From Myxococcota bacterium (GTDB lineage: Bacteria; Myxococcota_A; UBA796; JAFGLY01): a stretch of 64,000 bases of DNA. A model generated the notes under the pieces. It ran no database searches, was not told the DNA's origin, and was given only the letters and a program-made list of their open reading frames with translations. The position numbers were made by a program, and so were the translations under genes. Location: assembly GCA_024276675.1 (NCBI GenBank), contig JAJRWT010000091.1:1-64000 (forward strand). Direction: 5' to 3'. This document shows, piece after piece, positions 1 through 9,094 of this stretch; the stretch's first letter is position 1; every line of letters begins with the position of its first letter.

Positions 1-586
1 CGAGCAGGAGCGAGTGGCTTTCGAGCCAGGTGCGTTCGGGCAACCCGCCGGAATAGCAGCGCTATTTCAAGCGGTTGCCCGGGCGTGCCTGGCGAAGGAA
101 TGGGCCGATCCTGCGACGGGAGCAGTTTCCGGATGGGAACTTGGTAACGGGTTTTCCCACTGAGCTGGAGCTGCTGGGCGGTCCTGCATACCTGGCGGAG
201 AGATCGCAGGAGCGTTGACGCCCTGGCCGAGCCATCCCCCTGCTCGCTACGACCCTATCCATTCCGCTTTCATCAAACCGCTTCTCCAAGCAGCGGTTTC
301 CCAGGAATTGTGTCACCGGGCATCGCTCGGCATGTGTCACCCGCCGCGACGCCGATGCGGACCTTGCTCCCTGCGGCGTACATGCTGGCCTTGATAGGCC
401 CAAGATGGTGGGGCCCGCTTCCAGCCGGCCCATGCGCCCAAGATGGTGGGGCCCGCTTCCAGCCGGCCCTTGGTACATGCTCGCCCTGACACGCCCCCCA
501 AGGGAAAAAGAATCTCGCGGCAGGGCGATCAAATGCCCATGCCGTCCCGACGCCTAGCAGGAGCATGACGCTGCGCTCGCCGCAAT
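1..586. other. No supported gene; possible gene remnant plus short repeats
   Basis: No convincing coding region is seen before the MATE gene. On the + strand a frame ending near position 218 reads as ordinary protein (residues like FPDGNLVTGFPTELELLGG) but has an in-frame stop near position 55 and no start, so it may be the tail of a decayed or cut-off gene. The rest holds the nested repeats described separately. No promoter or terminator is clear here. Confidence 0.35.
377..492. repeat. Nested direct repeats (34-bp unit x2 plus flanking 19-mer x2)
   Basis: A 34-bp unit beginning gcccaagatggtggggcccg occurs at 398-431 and again, identical, at 436-469, separated by only 4 bp (period 38). The pair is bracketed by two similar 19-mers (tacatgctggccttgatag at 379-397 and tacatgctcgccctgacac at 474-492). 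The 4-bp gap is far too short for CRISPR spacers. The pattern fits local duplication or a small dispersed repeat family. Confidence 0.6.
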
Positions 587-1945
587 TCACCCCACATGGG
601 GATCCAGAACCCGGATGTTGCGCCACCGACCCGACTGGAATCGGGAGAGCAGCAACCAGGCCTCCAGGGTAATCATCAGCATCATGCCCGTCCAGGCCCC
701 CATGATACCCAGCCCGGCAGAGATGGACAGCAGGTACACGGCAGGGATACCAACGCCCCAGCTCGCCAGCACGACCGCCCACATGGGCCAGCGAGTATCG
801 CCAGCCCCGCGCAGAGCCCCGTAGCTGACCATGTTGATCCCATCGAAGATCTGGTATGCCGCTGCCAGGTAGAGCAGTGGACGAGCGATGCGCGCCACCT
901 GGGGGAAGGGGGTGAACAGCTCCACCAGCAAGTCGGGGATGGCGACGAACAGCAGCGCGAAGCCCAGGGTGCAGAGGAAGCCCATGACCAGGGAACGACG
1001 CCCAGCCTGGGCCGCCAGATCAGCCTGGCCGTCTCCCTGGTGCCTTCCCACAAGGGTTGTGGCCGCCACGGAGACCCCCCACATGCTCATGAAGCTGATG
1101 CTCATCAAGCGCACAGCCACCTGGTTGGCGGCCAGGGCGTCGTCCCCCAACCAACCGATCATGATGGAGATGACCAGGTATGCTCCCACCTCCAGGAAGA
1201 ACTGGAAGCCCATGGGAAGCCCGATCCGCACCATCTTGCGCTGGGCAGCCCAATCCAGACGACTAGGTGCGACGCTCCTGGAGCCGAACTCCCGGTAGCG
1301 GCTGCCGGGTCGGTGCACGACCCACAGGAAGCAGAGCAGCATGAACCCGTTGCTCATGGCGGTCGCCATACCGGCGCCGGCCACCCCAAGGGCCGGAACA
1401 GGCCCCAGCCCGAAGATGAGCACCAGGTCCAGGAGGATGTTGAGCAGGTTGGCCAGGACAGTGATGATCATGGGAGTCCGAGTGTGGCCCAAGCCCTCCA
1501 TATAGGCGTTATAGGCCCAATACCCAAAAACTCCCGGAACTCCGAGCACCCGAAAGAACAGGTACTCGTAACCATACGTGGCAACCTGCTCCGAGAGCCC
1601 CACCCTGGAGAACAGCGGAGCGGAGGCCAGCAGCAGAGCCATGGTAACAGCCCCGCACAGAAAGCCCAGACGCAGACCCTGCCCCAGGACATGGCCGCAC
1701 TCCATGGGTCGACCTGCGCCGTGATTCTGGGAGACCAGCGTGTTGATCACTCCCAGCAGCCCCAGGCCGAACACGAACAGGGTGAACATGTAGGTCGTGG
1801 CCAAGCCCATGGCGCCCTGTTGGGCGACTCCCAGCCTACCCACCATGGCGGTATCCACCAGCCCCATGGCGGTGAAGCTCAGCTTGGAGATGACCACCGG
1901 AGCGGCCAGGCTGATGATACTGCGCCAACTGTTGTCGCCCGACAT
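587..1945 (-). CDS. MATE family multidrug/cation exporter
   Basis: This is a 452-residue polytopic inner-membrane protein of the MATE (NorM/DinF-like) family, which exports drugs or metabolites in exchange for Na+ or H+. The two-lobed MATE pattern is visible: an N-terminal lobe starting with SLAAPVVISKLSFTAMGLVD and a second lobe near residue 240 (IGLPMGFQFFLEVGAY), each with about six hydrophobic helices. Length is usual for the family. I chose the ATG at 1945 because GGAG lies 8 nt upstream; a TTG at 1963 would add six residues. The gene stands alone on this strand. The substrate cannot be told from sequence. Confidence 0.93.
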   Translation of the reverse strand: MSGDNSWRSIISLAAPVVISKLSFTAMGLVDTAMVGRLGVAQQGAMGLATTYMFTLFVFGLGLLGVINTLVSQNHGAGRPMECGHVLGQGLRLGFLCGAVTMALLLASAPLFSRVGLSEQVATYGYEYLFFRVLGVPGVFGYWAYNAYMEGLGHTRTPMIITVLANLLNILLDLVLIFGLGPVPALGVAGAGMATAMSNGFMLLCFLWVVHRPGSRYREFGSRSVAPSRLDWAAQRKMVRIGLPMGFQFFLEVGAYLVISIMIGWLGDDALAANQVAVRLMSISFMSMWGVSVAATTLVGRHQGDGQADLAAQAGRRSLVMGFLCTLGFALLFVAIPDLLVELFTPFPQVARIARPLLYLAAAYQIFDGINMVSYGALRGAGDTRWPMWAVVLASWGVGIPAVYLLSISAGLGIMGAWTGMMLMITLEAWLLLSRFQSGRWRNIRVLDPHVG

Positions 1946-1977
1946 CTTTTCGACTCCGTTCAATGCTCAAAAACGCC

Positions 1978-2016
1978 GAGGGCCCCGCCTTCCTGGAGTT
2001 GGATGGCGGGGCCCTC
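1978..2016 (-). terminator. Strong GC hairpin just upstream of the MATE start
   Basis: A perfect 12-bp inverted repeat (gagggccccgcc / ggcggggccctc, arms 1978-1989 and 2005-2016) has a 15-nt loop. Read on the minus strand it is followed by GGCG and then TTTTT, which resembles an intrinsic terminator, ending about 20 nt before the MATE ribosome-binding site. No minus-strand gene lies upstream to be terminated, so it could be a leader attenuator of the MATE gene. Confidence 0.5.
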
Positions 2017-2462
2017 GACATCTGGAGTAAAAAAATCAGGCACTCAACCGCCACCTCCCACCGGCGCGTCAACGCCGAAGAGATTCATGCAAATGGTAGT
2101 AATCATGAGCATCGGAACAGGCTCCGTTGGAGGACAGCATCTACATGCACCGCCCAACCGAATCTGTCAAGCTGCTCTTTCCAGGCCACCAAAGGACCTT
2201 GACGCCTGCCTTCAAGAGCCGGGACGCCCCCAGACGGAATGAACTTGAAGTGGCAATCGCCACGCGGTAGCATTTTCAGGCCGAACGGCAGGGTCCCCAG
2301 TGGGCTCGCGGAGCCGGCTTCCCATCATAAGGCGGGGCAGCCCCCCCAACGTGATCCCCACAACCACACGGCTATACTCCCCTACCAAGAGCCAGCCACC
2401 GGGCAGAGCTTAACGATATCCACAGCCAGATCCTCCCGCCCAATTCTCCAGGAACAGCAGAC
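2017..2462. other. 446-bp intergenic region between divergent genes
   Basis: No gene is supported. The stretch separates the leftward MATE gene from the rightward amidohydrolase, so it should hold both promoters. On the minus strand a TTGACA (2170-2165) lies 18-21 bp from weak -10 candidates around 2138-2146. If that is the promoter, the MATE transcript has a leader of more than 150 nt that ends in the hairpin at 1978-2016. Confidence 0.35.
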
Positions 2463-4274
2463 ATGCCACCAACAATCGACGTCCACTGCCATCTCTTCAA
2501 CCACGCCCACTTGCCCGTGGAAGCCATCGCCCGCGCATTCCTGTACGACCTGTCCATTCCCAGGGCCCTGGGATCACGGGGAGCCGACCTGTTTCGAAAG
2601 CTGGTGGACATGCTCGCGCTGCTCTCCCGCCACGAACCAGGTGCCCGGTTTGAACTGGCACAGACCGAAGATCCCATGGCCCTGGCAGACGGGGTCGCCC
2701 TGGCCTTCATCCGCGAGATGGGCGCTTCGCGCCAGTACCACTCCCAAGAAAACACCATCTTTTCTGTAATGCCCGCAAGCAGTGCTGCACCACCCAGCGG
2801 TAGCTTCTACCGGAAGGCAGAAGCCCTGACAAAGAAAATCGACGAGTTCCTCAACGACCTCTACCTCCAGCACCCGGAACTCCACGAAAGCCTGCTCCAA
2901 CTCGAAGGAACATACGGGCAAACCACCTTGTCCGTGGACCTGCTTCCCAGGGCCCGGCACAAACTGATCCGCAGGTTCGTGCTGCTCTTCATCTCCCTGG
3001 CAGAGGGCCTGGACTTCGTCCGCTTCCTGCTCACCCTCCTGGTACCAGTGGCCACCATCTGGAACAGGCTCCAGGACGAGTACAAGAAGTTGGAAACCCA
3101 TGTGGACCTGTGGGTACACCTGATGATGGACATGGAGCCGGGCTACGGAGACGGGGCCCTGTGCGGCCACCCCTCCCCCGAAAAGAACGAACTCACTCCC
3201 CCCAGGCTATCCTTCAGGCAGCAGATCGACGAGATGGCAGACCTGACCTTGAAGGCCCGGGGACGGCTGGCGGGTTTCGTCCCCTTCGATCCGCAGCGCG
3301 AAAAGGCCCTGGACTGGGTGAAGTACGCCTTGGACCAGGGGCTGCTGGGCGTCAAGATCTACCCCTCCATGGGCTTCCGCCCACTGGACAGGCGCTTCGA
3401 GAATGCCCTGTGCGGACTCTACGACCACTGCTCGAAAAAAGGCATCCCCATCATCACCCACTGTGCTCCATACCAGTTTCAGCCCACCCGTGGCTACGGG
3501 AACTACTCCAACCCCGGCGGAGACGATGGCCAGGGCTGGTACGCAGTGCTGGAACGATATCCCAATCTCCGCATTTGCTTCGCCCACGCCGGAGAGGGCC
3601 ACAACAAGAACTTCGACAGCCCCTGCCCCAGCAAGAAATCCACGAAACACACCTACCCCGGCTGGTACGACCCCTGCGACACCTGGTTCTCCAACGACGG
3701 CAGCCGTGTGAATCCCAGGTGCTGGGCTCCCACCGTTCTGGCCCTCTGCCAAAAATACAAGAACACCTATTGCGACTTTTCCTTCATGTGGAAAGTCGTC
3801 TTTCCCGACATCGGGGCGGGGGAGAGGGTCATGGAACACCTCCGCTGCGTACTGGGCAGCCCCGATGGACCACACCTGGCCCGGCGCCTGATGTTCGGCT
3901 CCGACTGGCCCATGCCAGGCGTGCTGGGCCGCGCCGACCACATCTTCCAGAGCTACCGCGCCATCTTCCAGGACGAAATCCTGGCGCCATACGCCCGGGA
4001 ATTCTTCGGCCTCAATGCCATCCGCTTCTTGAACCTGGAGGATGCCGTGGCCAGGTTCGAGGGGAGCGGACTCCCGTCAGCGGGGCCGACGGCCCAGGCG
4101 CTGGAACACTGGAGCACCCTGGCGGCCCAGGCCAACGAGCCGCCTCCGCGAACGAGAGCCCAGGCACAGCCCTCCCCAGTAACCAGCAGCACCCCGACGA
4201 GCGGCCCCCCAACAGCAACCACTGCTGCCCACCCAACGCCAAGGTGCTGGGAACTGGCGCTGGCCTCCACCTGA
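2463..4274 (+). CDS. Amidohydrolase-family metal-dependent hydrolase (TIM barrel)
   Basis: The 603-residue protein begins directly with the amidohydrolase metal motif (IDVHCHLFN, HxH near residues 7-9). Further barrel elements follow: GVKIYPSMGF near 300, PIITHC near 330, ICFAHAGEG near 370 and FGSDWPMPG near 480, giving the usual His and Asp metal ligands. It is longer than simple amidohydrolase_2 proteins, with a helical insert around residues 100-230 and a Pro/Ala/Thr-rich tail after about 545 that looks disordered. No signal peptide is seen. AGGAA precedes the ATG. The substrate is unknown; neighbours give no hint. Confidence 0.85.
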   Translation: MPPTIDVHCHLFNHAHLPVEAIARAFLYDLSIPRALGSRGADLFRKLVDMLALLSRHEPGARFELAQTEDPMALADGVALAFIREMGASRQYHSQENTIFSVMPASSAAPPSGSFYRKAEALTKKIDEFLNDLYLQHPELHESLLQLEGTYGQTTLSVDLLPRARHKLIRRFVLLFISLAEGLDFVRFLLTLLVPVATIWNRLQDEYKKLETHVDLWVHLMMDMEPGYGDGALCGHPSPEKNELTPPRLSFRQQIDEMADLTLKARGRLAGFVPFDPQREKALDWVKYALDQGLLGVKIYPSMGFRPLDRRFENALCGLYDHCSKKGIPIITHCAPYQFQPTRGYGNYSNPGGDDGQGWYAVLERYPNLRICFAHAGEGHNKNFDSPCPSKKSTKHTYPGWYDPCDTWFSNDGSRVNPRCWAPTVLALCQKYKNTYCDFSFMWKVVFPDIGAGERVMEHLRCVLGSPDGPHLARRLMFGSDWPMPGVLGRADHIFQSYRAIFQDEILAPYAREFFGLNAIRFLNLEDAVARFEGSGLPSAGPTAQALEHWSTLAAQANEPPPRTRAQAQPSPVTSSTPTSGPPTATTAAHPTPRCWELALAST

Positions 4275-4503
4275 GGTACCCCACCTGGTCTGGGCCGCAC
4301 ACGCTCTGGATGCCATGCTCGGTGCGAAGGATCGGGGAGCGCCGCCTGGGCCGGGGCGCGCATCCTCCCCCTCTCCGACACCTCCCCCCAAGAATGGGAG
4401 TGCTGGGCAACCCACGGGAGAGGTGGGTCCGCGTTGGCGAGTCATCCTGCTCCAGGGGCCAGGGCCAGCAGGGACGGGAAGCCCGAAGAAGCGCACAGGC
4501 AGG

Positions 4504-7500
4504 CTACTCAGCCCCCAACACCAGGTAGGCGGCTCCTCCGGCGATGCCGTCCACGCTGGTTCCGCTGGCTCCAATGACCAGGTCCTGGTAGGCATCAGCG
4601 TTGAAATTCCCGACATTGGCAAGCGAGGAACCCACGCTGGCGCCGCTGTGCTCACCGTAGAAGATGGCATCAGCATCGGAGAGGTAGGTCGTGCCTGCAC
4701 CTGGCCCCAGGACCAGGTAGGCTGCGCCGACCCTGGAGCCCATGAACTCCGCCTCCATGGAACCGATGATCAGGTCCGCGAAGCCGTCGTCGTTGACGTC
4801 ACCAGCCGCCGAGACCGACACTCCGGCCGAGTCACCGGCGCTGGCTCCGATGAAGCGTGCATCGGCGGAGGAGAGGTCCACCACGCCGGAGGTGACGTTC
4901 AGGAACAGGTAGGAGACTCCGGAGTCGGAGTCGGCGTTGGCGGCAGCGATGAGGATGTCGTCGTAGCCGTCGTCGTTGACGTCACCGACGCCAGCCAGTG
5001 CGTTTCCGGCGTGATCCGCGGGCTCCTCGCCCACAAAAGTGCAGTAGGCGGTGGACAGATCCACGACGAAGGGCCAGGGTGGCACCAGAAGATACGCGGC
5101 TCCGGCATTTTCGCCTCCTGCATCGTTGCCGGTTGCGCCCACCAGCAGGGCGTTCCCCCCCGAGCCGAGGGTATCACCGGCGGAGGACAGGGCCCTCCCC
5201 GCCCAGTCCTCGGGCTCCTCGCCGTCGAAGATGTGGTCCGCCGAGCCCAGGTCCATGCTGGAACTCACCGGCCCCAGCAACAGGTAGACGGTCCCGGAGT
5301 CGGTGCCTCCAGAGTCCTCCATGTAGGCACCGATTAACAAGTCTGCGAAGCCATCGTCGTTGCTGTCGAACCCACCGGCAAGCGCCCCACCGGCATGGGC
5401 GCCAGCGCTCTCGCCCCATAGCTCGATGGTCTCGGAAAGATCGACGATGGGGCTCAGCGGTGGGCCTCGCACCAGGTATGCAACGCCGGCGTCCACGAAT
5501 CCCAGGTCTGCGTCGGGCGCCCCGATGAGCAGGTCCAGGAAGCCGTCGTCGTTCACGTCACCAGCCGGCGCCAAGGCGCTCCCGGCGCGATCCTCCAGGC
5601 TCTCACCCAGGTATTGTACCTCGGCGCTCATCACCGCCGTGCTGGTGTCGGATCCCAGGACCAGGTAGGCAGCCCCCGTCTCGCTGGCCGACGAGTCTTC
5701 GCCGGAGGCGCCGATGAGCAGATCGTCCAGGGAATCGCCGTTGAAGTCACCGATCCCGGCCACGGCGCAACCGGCGTAGTCATCATCGGCCTCACCGAAG
5801 AACGCGGAGTGGCTGGACGCCAGATCCAGGTAATCGACGTCGCCGTCACAGTTGTTGTCGAACCCGTCGTTGTACTCTAAGGCTTCGGGGTTGATCCCCG
5901 GATCCGTGTCGTCGCAGTCATCGGCGTTGTCCACGTAGCCCGATGGTTGCTCGCAGGCGTAGGTGAAGTCATCGGCCAGGCCGAAGCCGTCGGCGTCGGC
6001 ATCGCGGTACCAGGTCGTGCCGTTCTCGTCCACCTCGCCGTCGCAGTCGTTGTCGAATCCGTCGCAGATCTCGGCGGCGTCGGGGTTGATCATGGGATCG
6101 CCGTCGTCGCAGTCGTCGGCGTCATCCACGTAGTCGGTGGGCTGCTGGCAGGCGCGCTCGCCCATGGCGGCGTCTCCGAAGCCGTCACCGTCCGAATCCA
6201 GGTACCATGTAGAGGCATCCACAGCGTCGGCCTCGTCGGTCTCTTCATCGCAGTCGTTGTCCAGACCGTCACAGATCTCGAAGGCGTTGGGAGAGGTCAT
6301 GGGGTCGCCGTCGTCGCAGTCGTCGGATGTGGAGACGTAGTTGGCGGGCTGAAGACAGGCGGTGGAGGAGACATCGGCGGTGCCGTGTCCATCGCTGTCA
6401 CCGTCGTAATACCAGGTGAGGCTGTCCACGGCGTCGTTATCCAGAGCGCCATCACAGTCATCGTCAATGTCGTTGCAGAACTCGTCGGCGCCCGGATGGA
6501 CCGCGCTGTCCAGGTCGTCGCAGTCATCGGCGTTGTCGGCGAAACCTGACGGCTCTTCGCAACTCGGGACGCTCTCCGAGAGATCCCCGAAGCCGTCCAG
6601 GTCAGCGTCCCGATACCAGGTGGGGGCATCTATTGCGTCGGCCTCGTCGGTGTCGCCGTCGCAGTCGTTGTCCACACCGTCGCAGTACTCGGAGGCCCCG
6701 GGGTTGATGAGGGGGTCTGTATCATCGCAGTCGGATGCGTCGGCCACGAGGCTCCCAGAGGGATCACAGTCGGTCAGCTCGGTGAAGACATCGGCGTCAC
6801 CGTAGCCGTCGCCATCCTGGTCGGAATACCAGAGAGAACTGCTGTTTTCGTCGACGATCCCATCACAGTCGTTGTCTTGCTCGTCGCAGAGTTCCGTGGC
6901 CTCGGGGTAGGTGCTGGCGTTGGCATCGTCACAGTCGTCACCCAGCGTCACATAGGTCTGGCCGTCGTCGGGCGGAACGCAGACGCTCAACAACGTGGCG
7001 GAGTCGCCGTAGCCATCTCCGTCAACATCCACGTACCAGTCGATCCAGCTCGTGATCTGGGGATCCTCGTCGTCACAGTCATCGGCGTTGTCCACGTAAA
7101 TCCAGTCCTCGTCGTCCACCGGGGGATCACAGATGGAGACCTCGCTGTCCATGGCCCCGAAGGTGTCGCCGTCGCCATCGAAGTACCAGCTCAGGCTCTC
7201 TTCCTCGTCGCCCACACCGTTGCAGTTGTTGTCCTCACCATCGCAGAGTTCCGGGGCGCCGGGGTAGGTGTCGTCGTCGAAGTCGTCGCAGTCCTCCAAC
7301 TCGCTCATGGGACCATAGCCGGCAGGCGGCGTGCAGGCGATCCAGGGATCCTCGTTGCGGGTGAAGCCGTCGCCGTCGCCGTCGGGATACCATACTTGTA
7401 CATTCCAGGCGTCGGGCTCGTTGATCTGGCCGTCGCAATCGTCGTCGTAGGCTGTGTTGCAGTCCTCTCTCGCGCCCGGGTGGACCCCTGAATCGCCGTC

Positions 7501-7836
7501 GTCGCAATCCATGGCCTCCACCACGTAGTTCTCCGCAGGTGGGTCGCAGGCCACGACGGCGTAGCTCTCGTTTCCATAGCCATCTTCGTCCACGTCGGGG
7601 TACCAGGTGGAGACGTCCACCGCACCGGCGCCATCCACCTGACCATCGCAGTCGTTGTCCAATCCGTCGCAGATCTCGGTGTTCCCCGGATAGCGCTGGG
7701 AATCCATATCGTCACAGTCGCCATCCTGCTGGGAGAAGCCGTCACCGTCCCAATCAGTGGGGAAGCTGGCCAGGCAGCTCGCAGAAGCCAGAGCTGCGAT
7801 GAGCCAGAGAGTGGAGGAATGGAACCTGATTGTCAT
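4504..7836 (-). CDS. Large surface lipoprotein: MopE-type metal-binding repeats plus FG-GAP repeats
   Basis: This 1110-residue exported lipoprotein has a lipobox (LAALASASC) about 20 residues from the start. Residues about 25-640 are roughly ten MopE-like repeats of the form DCDD-x-DP-x-PGA-x-E-x-CDGxDNDCDGxxDE followed by WYxDxDxDGxG, which are rich in Asp and paired Cys. The fourth unit has lost its CDGxDNDCDG half. Residues about 650-1110 hold seven FG-GAP (integrin-alpha-like) blades with GDVNDDGFxDLLIGA cores, probably forming a Ca-binding beta-propeller. The ATG at 7836 has AGGAGT 7 nt upstream; an earlier in-frame start at 7893 would spoil the signal. It is the last gene of the kinase operon, 19 bp after its neighbour. 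A role in adhesion or metal binding at the cell surface is inferred. Confidence 0.88.
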   Translation of the reverse strand: MTIRFHSSTLWLIAALASASCLASFPTDWDGDGFSQQDGDCDDMDSQRYPGNTEICDGLDNDCDGQVDGAGAVDVSTWYPDVDEDGYGNESYAVVACDPPAENYVVEAMDCDDGDSGVHPGAREDCNTAYDDDCDGQINEPDAWNVQVWYPDGDGDGFTRNEDPWIACTPPAGYGPMSELEDCDDFDDDTYPGAPELCDGEDNNCNGVGDEEESLSWYFDGDGDTFGAMDSEVSICDPPVDDEDWIYVDNADDCDDEDPQITSWIDWYVDVDGDGYGDSATLLSVCVPPDDGQTYVTLGDDCDDANASTYPEATELCDEQDNDCDGIVDENSSSLWYSDQDGDGYGDADVFTELTDCDPSGSLVADASDCDDTDPLINPGASEYCDGVDNDCDGDTDEADAIDAPTWYRDADLDGFGDLSESVPSCEEPSGFADNADDCDDLDSAVHPGADEFCNDIDDDCDGALDNDAVDSLTWYYDGDSDGHGTADVSSTACLQPANYVSTSDDCDDGDPMTSPNAFEICDGLDNDCDEETDEADAVDASTWYLDSDGDGFGDAAMGERACQQPTDYVDDADDCDDGDPMINPDAAEICDGFDNDCDGEVDENGTTWYRDADADGFGLADDFTYACEQPSGYVDNADDCDDTDPGINPEALEYNDGFDNNCDGDVDYLDLASSHSAFFGEADDDYAGCAVAGIGDFNGDSLDDLLIGASGEDSSASETGAAYLVLGSDTSTAVMSAEVQYLGESLEDRAGSALAPAGDVNDDGFLDLLIGAPDADLGFVDAGVAYLVRGPPLSPIVDLSETIELWGESAGAHAGGALAGGFDSNDDGFADLLIGAYMEDSGGTDSGTVYLLLGPVSSSMDLGSADHIFDGEEPEDWAGRALSSAGDTLGSGGNALLVGATGNDAGGENAGAAYLLVPPWPFVVDLSTAYCTFVGEEPADHAGNALAGVGDVNDDGYDDILIAAANADSDSGVSYLFLNVTSGVVDLSSADARFIGASAGDSAGVSVSAAGDVNDDGFADLIIGSMEAEFMGSRVGAAYLVLGPGAGTTYLSDADAIFYGEHSGASVGSSLANVGNFNADAYQDLVIGASGTSVDGIAGGAAYLVLGAE

Positions 7837-7855
7837 GGGTGACTCCTGGATCTGC

Positions 7856-9094
7856 TCAATGGATGACCCGCACTCCCAGGAGAAGTCCACCACGCGGCAT
7901 CCATGAAGGGCCGATGTTCACGAGCAGGCCTCCTCCTGCCATGGCCACACCCGCCAGGGCTAGTCCCTCGGTGAAAGGCAGCAGTGAACGCAGGCTCTGG
8001 TAGCTCAGCTCGTTGTCGGCACAGGTCTCGGGGAGGTCCTGTTGGGAGTCCTCGATGCAGGCGTTGGAGAGGTTCTTTCCCCAGGCGTACAGGATGGAGC
8101 TGGCCACGGCGCCCGCCGTGAAAACCCCGGCTCCCGACCAGGTGAGGACGCGAGAGGTGGATGAACGGGGCAGCCGGATCTCCGTCCAGGAGGGGCTGCC
8201 GGCCCGCCCCTGCCAGACCTGCCCCCGGTGGGCCACGAAGAGCGCGGCTTCGGGGTCCAGGGTGGCAGCCAGCATGTTGGATAGATCGCCCCAGCGCTCC
8301 GAGTCGTAGAGCCAGCCCAGGATGTCGTCGGGGGCGCTGGCGGGAAGAAGGGCGATAGATTCCGTGGCCGCACCCAGCTCGACCCAGACCGTGGTCACCT
8401 TGTTGATGCCGGTCTGCAGCAGGTGCCGTCCAGGCCGAAGTTCGAGGGCCTGGCTCCTTGGGGAGATCTCACGTCCGTCCACGAACAGGCTGCCGCGCTC
8501 CGGTCGGACCGCCAGCCGGAGCCCCGCGCTCTCGCCCTGCTCCAGGGATCGGCGAGCGCTGTCGAACCAGTCCTGGCCCCATTCGGAGGGGAACTCGTCC
8601 CCCCATGTCAGATGGGGCTCGAAGACCAGCGCCCGAAGAAATGACCTGTACGCGGCCTGGCCGTCGGTCTCGGCCTTGGCGGCAAGCACTCCGGTGAGGA
8701 AGAAGATCCGGGCGGCAGTGGCGGGGTCCAGATGCTCGGTGAGGCAGCCCAGACGTTCCTCGGCGGAGCGCAGTAGGACCAGCGCTTCGGCGAGCTGGCC
8801 GTAGTTCTGGGCGCCTTCGGCTTCCGAGAGCAGGTCGTCAATCTCCCTGGTGCTGGCGGGAGACGCGGTACAGTGGAGGATCACTCCAGAACCTTCCATC
8901 TGCGGAGTGCCTCTTTCCCGGAGGGTGGACCACCTGGTGGGCAGGAGATCGTCCAGGGAGCGGTTGGTGGCCCGGGCGATATCGTAGATCACGGCGTCGG
9001 TGTCGGATTCGCCGAGAAGGACGATGGTCTCCGCGGAGGCGGCTTCAGGGCACAGCAGCGCAAAGAGCAGGATAATTGTCTTCAGGGGGGGCAT
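7856..9094 (-). CDS. Exported PEGA-like protein of unknown function
   Basis: The 412-residue protein has a clear signal peptide (KTIILLFALLCPEAASA). A helical region around 100-190 resembles tetratricopeptide-type counting repeats. A short PEGA-like beta domain follows near 215-260 (GSLFVDGREISPRSQALELRPGRHLL). Near the C terminus lie two hydrophobic segments (about 335-355 and 380-400). The ATG at 9094 overlaps the end of the kinase gene by 13 bp and has AAAGGGA upstream, so translation is coupled. Its partner genes are a PEGA-bearing kinase upstream and the repeat lipoprotein downstream, which suggests an envelope complex. I do not recognise a specific family. Confidence 0.75.
   Translation of the reverse strand: MPPLKTIILLFALLCPEAASAETIVLLGESDTDAVIYDIARATNRSLDDLLPTRWSTLRERGTPQMEGSGVILHCTASPASTREIDDLLSEAEGAQNYGQLAEALVLLRSAEERLGCLTEHLDPATAARIFFLTGVLAAKAETDGQAAYRSFLRALVFEPHLTWGDEFPSEWGQDWFDSARRSLEQGESAGLRLAVRPERGSLFVDGREISPRSQALELRPGRHLLQTGINKVTTVWVELGAATESIALLPASAPDDILGWLYDSERWGDLSNMLAATLDPEAALFVAHRGQVWQGRAGSPSWTEIRLPRSSTSRVLTWSGAGVFTAGAVASSILYAWGKNLSNACIEDSQQDLPETCADNELSYQSLRSLLPFTEGLALAGVAMAGGGLLVNIGPSWMPRGGLLLGVRVIH

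Noticed and set aside
398..469. 34-bp repeats as a CRISPR array
   Set aside because: Only two copies with a 4-bp gap; spacers would need to be about 30-40 bp.
596..2242. Long open frame on the + strand opposite the MATE gene
   Set aside because: Composition is His/Gln/Gly/Pro-rich with no family resemblance; it mirrors the codon pattern of the real gene on the other strand.
5947..7491. Val/Gly/Ala-rich open frames on the + strand across 5.9-7.5 kb
   Set aside because: They are antisense readings of the Asp-rich (GAC/GAT) repeats of the surface lipoprotein, which give Val/Ile-rich nonsense with repeats of the same period.
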